Positions 59,519-64,000 of a DNA stretch of 64,000 bases are shown piece by piece. Each line of letters begins with the position of its first letter. Positions within the stretch are counted from its first letter, which is position 1. The translations under genes and the position numbers were made by a program. The stretch is from positions 62,951,501 through 63,015,500 of the forward strand of contig CM027377.1 of the NCBI GenBank assembly GCA_015680905.1, in the 5' to 3' direction. The stretch is from Coptis chinensis (taxonomy: Eukaryota > Streptophyta > Magnoliopsida > Ranunculales > Ranunculaceae). The notes beneath the pieces are model-generated. The model ran no database searches. It saw only the letters and a list, made by a program, of their open reading frames with translations, and was not told where the DNA came from.

Positions 59519-61520
59519 TTATTCTGTTAAAAAGGCGTCTTTTGGTATATTGGTATTACGCCTAGTAGTACACAACTCCTTAAGAAACTTAGCATGGTGT
59601 GGTAGCTTTTTAATAGCTTCGAGGAAGGGAAGGTTTATAGTTAGATTCTTGAAAACGTCCCTAATCTCGTCATAATTTGTATCCCTAGTTAACATGGCTA
59701 ATTTTTGTGGAAACGGTGGTTTCTCTCTATATTTAGCATATGTATCACCTGGATGTTTAACCTTGGCTTTCTGTTTCTTAGGTTGTGTTGTAACTGGTAC
59801 CTCTACAGTGGTAGGCTCTTTAGTTTCTATTTCGGTATCTAGTAAAGTAGCATGTGTAGGGGCAACTGATGGGGTAACTATAGGCATAGTTACTTTGTTA
59901 TCAACCACTCTGCCAGAACGGAGAGTGGTGATGGCATTTAGCTCACCTACGTTTTCATTTTCATTATTAGTATTACCGGTTACCTCAAAGGCCGTGTTTG
60001 TTGTTTTAGGATTAGGTATCGCGTGACCTGGAAACACACCTTTGGGTTGGGCTTTATCTTGGGCAAACAGTTGGTTTAAATTAGTAACGGATTGTAGAAA
60101 CTGTTGGTTAGATTGAGCCATGGTTTGGAAGAGTTGTTGGCTCACCTGTATGAAGGTGTCAAGACGATCCGGTTGGGTGTGTGTAGTGGTCACGGGTGGT
60201 GTGACTAGAACTATCTCGCGTTGATTATTTATAGGCGGATTGTGATAGTTATTATTTACCGGAACGATACCTCTATTAGCATTATAATTATTATAACTAC
60301 CTTGACCTTGTACTTGACCTTGTCGAGGTTGCGCTTGGTTGTTATAATTATTATAATTACCCTAACCCAGTCCTTGTCGTGGTGGAGCTTGGTTATAACT
60401 GTGCGTTGGCCTAACATATTGATTATTATACCCTGGAGGTGTGACTTTTTGGATATTTCTCCAACTGAAGTTGGGATTTTGTCTCCAAGGAGCGTTAGGT
60501 TCACTATTAATGGAACAAGCATGTTCATAGGCTATAGGACAGTGATAGTCGGGATGCTCAGGACTCCAACAGAAACTACATGGATTGGAATTTACATTCA
60601 TGACAGGGATAGGCTTGTGTTGTACAGAAATGGCCTCTACCTTTTTAGTGAGTGATTCGATTAGAGTTTTAAGCTCGGGATCGTGTTTTATCTCAAACAT
60701 ACCGGCGGCCTTAACTGTATTAGAAGAACTAGCGGAGCGGTGGATATCGTCACTACCCCCCTAGTTGTTATTTCACTTAGTTTGATCCTCTAAAAATTTA
60801 TAAGCCTCTGATGCTCCTTTACTTAGGAAACTACCCCCATTCATTATGTCAAGGACTTCTTTATGGTGGTGTAGAAGTCCTTTGAAAAAGGCACGAACTA
60901 ACGTGTCTTTCGCTAGGTTATGATGTGGACACTCTATAACGAGATCGGTGAAACGATTCCAAGCCTCTGAAAATTATTCATGAGGATTTTGTCGAAAGAA
61001 ATGAATCTTGGAAAGCATCTCATCCGTCTTTAGGGGTGGGTAAAAATGTTCCATAAACAGCTAAACAAGTTTAGCCCACGAGTCCACGTAATTAGGGCTT
61101 TGGGCGCTTAACCAAGACGCCTTTATCGGCTAAAGTGAAGGGAAATACCCTGAGTTTCATTTGTTCAGCACTCACCGTAGGATGGTGGAATGTTGTAAGA
61201 ACTTGTTCAATCCTACACATGTGTTGATAAGGTTTTTCATGGTCTAAATCATGGAAAACGGGTAACAAATTAAAAATATTTTGGGGGATTCAGAAATCCC
61301 CCACTGGGTCTGCAAGAACGATGCAAGATTTGGGGCTATCGCTCAAGGCTTTATAAAAGTCCGAGAGAGGAGTCTCTCCTTCATCGGGCATTGCGTCAGG
61401 TAGAATATGTGGAATAGTAGCTAGAGGTGCAATGAGTGGTATACTAGATAGGCGTGCTTGTTGACGTTGCCGTGTAATTACGTTAGGTGTTTTTGTTCGA
61501 CCAGACCTTAATCTCATACA
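59519..61520 (-). pseudogene. gag: Gag region of the Athila-like element (fossil)
   Basis: It starts near 61517 with MRLRSGRTKTPNVITRQRQQ. The middle part (61280-60720) is a degraded retrotransposon gag domain. The CCHC knuckle CSFCWSPEHPDYHC (C-x2-C-x4-H-x4-C) lies near 60580. Then follow a long N/Y/G/Q-rich stretch and a basic end before protease (59519-60193, QPKKQKAKVKHPGDTYAKYR). Gag packages the element's RNA. Broken. Confidence 0.82.
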
Positions 61521-62047
61521 AGGTTAAGACCAAACTTAACTAAACACGACAACCTCCAAACAATCCTGATATTCTAGTATAAACCTCTAACAGAAGATGC
61601 GAGGTGTGGAAGAAAGGAATACCTGATTGCATCCTTACTTCGCTTATGAATAGCGTCTTGCTTACGCGTGTTCAGTGTATATAACAAGTTAGAACACTGA
61701 AAAACTTGAAAAATCGAAGTTCGAAACAAACCTGTGGAAATCCGGCAAAAATCAGCTGAGGGCACAGGTGCGCTCACTTTGGGCGCAGGTGCACTCAGTG
61801 TAAACTTCGAATTACAGTGTTTTGAGCGCGGGTCGCGCTCTGTTTCGGCGCGGGTCGCGCTCAACTTCCAGTAACTTTAGCGCAGGTCGCGCTCCTTTGG
61901 GGGGCAGGTGCGCTCCGTGCAATTTTTGCGAGGAAGTTTAATGCTGAAAAAGACAACCACAGTTAGAATCGAACCAGGGTGGGTGGGTGAAATGGGACTT
62001 TAAGAAGAGTACTTATACTACGAAAACAATGCGAAAGTGAAACTAAG
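61521..62047 (-). mobile_element. 5' untranslated region of the Athila-like element, with GC-rich island
   Basis: Between primer site and gag lies non-coding DNA with about seven copies of GCGCAGGTGCGCTC / GCGCGGGTCGCGCTC in 61755-61915, which stand out against AT-rich surroundings. Confidence 0.7.
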
Positions 62048-62063
62048 ATGGCAGCGGCGCCAT
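62048..62063 (-). promoter_or_regulatory. tRNA-Asp primer-binding site of the Athila-like element
   Basis: On the minus strand TGGCGCCGCTGCCATC lies one base inside the 5' LTR end. TGGCGCCG-TGCC is the tRNA-Asp-type primer site usual in the Athila lineage. Confidence 0.85.
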
Positions 62064-62064
62064 T

Positions 62065-63756
62065 TGATAAACGTAAAAATGCTAGTTTTACCTACGAAAT
62101 GAACGATAAAACTCAAAACGTTAGTAAAACTAAACGAGATTACGTGACTAGTTTATCAAAGATTGTTCTACTCTCTATCTATTGAACAGATATAGTGGAG
62201 TAGGAAGTTCGTTCCACTCCTAGTTCTTTCACATAGTAATGTTCTCTAAGTATAAATAATCTTAACTAACCGTCCAATGAGAGATTTACGAATTATAAAC
62301 TACGATGCAACTACCCACAAGATACGACTAATTAACTACTGAATGCTGCGTTGATTCTATGATAAGGAATTAGGGGGGATTGATTCCACCTTAACTCAAC
62401 TTAACTTACTAACGGCGAATCGTTGTAATCCGAATTGAACTGCTACGCAGAACAATTGGTTCTTCCTAATCCCTAATTACACATGGCACTTCTACCAATT
62501 CGTAACTAGTATGTGAACGATTAACCCCATTCTCATGGTGAATTAATTGTTTCTAGAGTAGAATAGAAATTACGACGACTCTACGATAATCGGAATCCAG
62601 CTTTCATCAAGGCTTCTCAACCCCTTCTAATGGACGTTTAGCCGAGAATCATTCCGCAATCATTTCCATAAGAATCTATTAACTACTGAATGCTGCGTTG
62701 ATTCTATGATAAGGAATTAAGGGGGATTGATTCCACCTTAACTCAACTTAACTTACTAACGACGAATCGTCGTAATCCGAATTGAACTGCTACGCAGAAC
62801 AATTGGTTCTTCTTAATCCCTAATTACACATGGAACTTCTACCAATTCATAACTAGCATGTGAACGATTAAACCCATTCTCATGGTGAATTAATCGTTTC
62901 TAGAGTGGAATAGAAATTATGACGACTCTACAATAATTGGAATCAAGCTTTCATCAAGACTTCTCAACCCCCTCTAATGGAGGTTTAGCCGAGAATCATT
63001 CCGCAATCATTTCCATAAGAATCTAAACTAAACATAATATCAAGATTCTAACTTTACTAAGTTATCTAAATAATAATTGAAATCTAATTAATAATTAAGA
63101 AATGATATCAACAAGAAATTAAACTAGATCTATAAATGTAATGACATAAAACGAATTGAATAATAATAAACTATTTATTTAATCTAATCAAATGAATAAC
63201 AATATTTTAAAGGTTTAATCTAAAACAAGGAATGAAAATGAAACTAAACTTAATTAAAAACCATTAAAACTATATCTAGAAGCTATTCTAATCTAACCCT
63301 AGCTACCCTTACAAGGAACTAGTTTTCTAAATATCAATAGATAGCTTAAGAACAAAACTTTTCTTTGTTTTTATATGTTTTAGATCCAAAATCGTGCATG
63401 GGCTTGGAGCCATGTTTTGGGCCAGAGAATCAGGCCTAAAACCTAATTCTTTCAGTCCAAAAAGGCCTCTTAAGTTGGAGTTGGCTTTGAGAAACTTTTA
63501 GTCCACTTCTCCTCCTCTGATTGTGTCAAGTCTTAGATCATTGGAAAGATATTTCCGAGCCGGTCGTTTTGACGTAAAGTAGGCCCAATTCCGAGGTCTG
63601 AGTCCAAAGATATGGTCTTTGGAAGTTCTGCTGACTTCGTGCACTGTTTCTGTCCAAAGATATGGTAATCAGTATTAACTCTTACTTATTATTCACATAA
63701 TTGATCTAAAAGTACGATTGTTAAGAGGTTAAAACTACAGTTTTGGGCTCTTATCA
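62065..63756 (-). repeat. 5' LTR of the minus-strand Athila-like element
   Basis: It has the same ends as the LTR at 50603-52456 (TGATAAACGT...TTATCA on the + strand) and the same doubled ~345-base unit (about 62333-62677 and 62678-63020). It is 1692 bases long. Confidence 0.93.
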
Positions 63757-64000
63757 CTCCGTCAAAACAAAGCCATGCATATACACGTTAATCAAACAAC
63801 TAAGTGCTCTTAAGAAAACAATACTTGAATGTCGCAAACTAGGCAACTAGCTATAAGAAAACAATACTTGATTGACATAAAATCTTTTCACTGAAGTGTG
63901 GCCACCTGATGAACAGAGGTGTTTACATTACAACCTCACTTTATCTAAATTCCAGCCAGCTTACTCTGCCAGCTAGAGTGAAGACAAAATCCATAACCAG
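63757..64000 (-). other. Right flank, probably continuation of the pararetroviral promoter side
   Basis: It starts with the CTCCG duplication. Reading minus-strand toward the insertion, TTTTGACGGAG places a TGACG (as-1-like) motif directly before the site, with the TATA-like GGATATAAAC on the other side of the element (50575-50590). This suggests that the flank belongs to the same viral fossil. No frame is recognised. Confidence 0.4.

Larger units (their letters stand above)
50603..63756 (-). mobile_element. Athila-like Ty3/gypsy element with both LTRs, lacking RT and integrase
   Basis: The LTRs are 50603-52456 and 62065-63756, flanked by CTCCG on both sides (50598-50602 and 63757-63761), so the ends are complete. 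In element order: 5' LTR, primer site, gag, protease, linker, spacer, env-position regions A and B, spacer, polypurine tract, 3' LTR. No RT, RNase H or integrase is found between protease linker (58266) and region A (57130), whereas the plus-strand relative has them. It would need enzymes from relatives. Over the first ~325 bases the LTRs differ at about 8 positions, suggesting a fairly young insertion (order of one to a few million years with usual plant rates). The coding parts carry several breaks. Confidence 0.92.

Noticed and set aside
50603-63756. The repeated LTR units as a CRISPR-like or satellite array
   Set aside because: There are only two long units per LTR, and both LTRs belong to one retrotransposon with target duplications.

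Overview
The window is nuclear DNA of a flowering plant, almost certainly a dicot. It is AT-rich, intron-bearing and packed with plant transposable elements of several ages, a plant endogenous pararetrovirus, and a nuclear copy of plant mitochondrial nad6. I found no intact host gene. The coding signal comes from mobile elements, fossil virus, captured host-gene pieces and organelle DNA. I could not identify the species.

Layout. 1-3130 is non-coding flank: a possible host 5' exon pair (1219-1401, weak), a cluster of GATATATCGG-type palindromes (1660-1995), and the right end of a small CACTA-type element ending at 2523. From about 3130 to 40602 lies a 5'-truncated Athila-like Ty3/gypsy retrotransposon on the + strand: gag end, protease, RT, RNase H, integrase, two env-position regions, polypurine tract and 3' LTR. 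It is split by a 26.3-kb CACTA DNA transposon (7422-33746) with a TAT target duplication. The empty target can be read in a second Athila-like copy at 58057-58059.

The CACTA element is a patchwork. It has its own termini and subterminal GCAACG repeats, and decayed TNP2-type and Transposase_24-type genes (22431-27934). It also holds a reverse-strand ribosomal protein L8 (uL2) copy, two exons of a RUS/DUF647 gene, a retroelement-LTR-like block (10104-13077), a second CACTA left terminus (13078), a mitochondrial insert with truncated nad6, another organelle-like stretch (about 28640-31980), and a receptor-kinase fragment.

From 40603 to 44640 there is non-coding DNA with microsatellites, a palindrome-bearing minisatellite and a small GRF-zinc-finger reading frame with one in-frame stop. 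From about 44640 to 50602, on the minus strand, lies a decayed caulimovirid (endogenous pararetrovirus). Its parts are movement protein, CCHC knuckle, protease, RT, RNase H, a downstream unknown region and a tRNA-Met primer site. Inserted at its promoter-like end is a complete-ended Athila-like element (50603-63756, minus strand, CTCCG duplications). That element has gag, protease and env-position regions but no recognisable RT or integrase.

Relative ages follow from the nesting: pararetrovirus first, then the minus-strand Athila-like element into it; separately, the plus-strand Athila-like element first, then the CACTA element, which gathered or received the other DNA.
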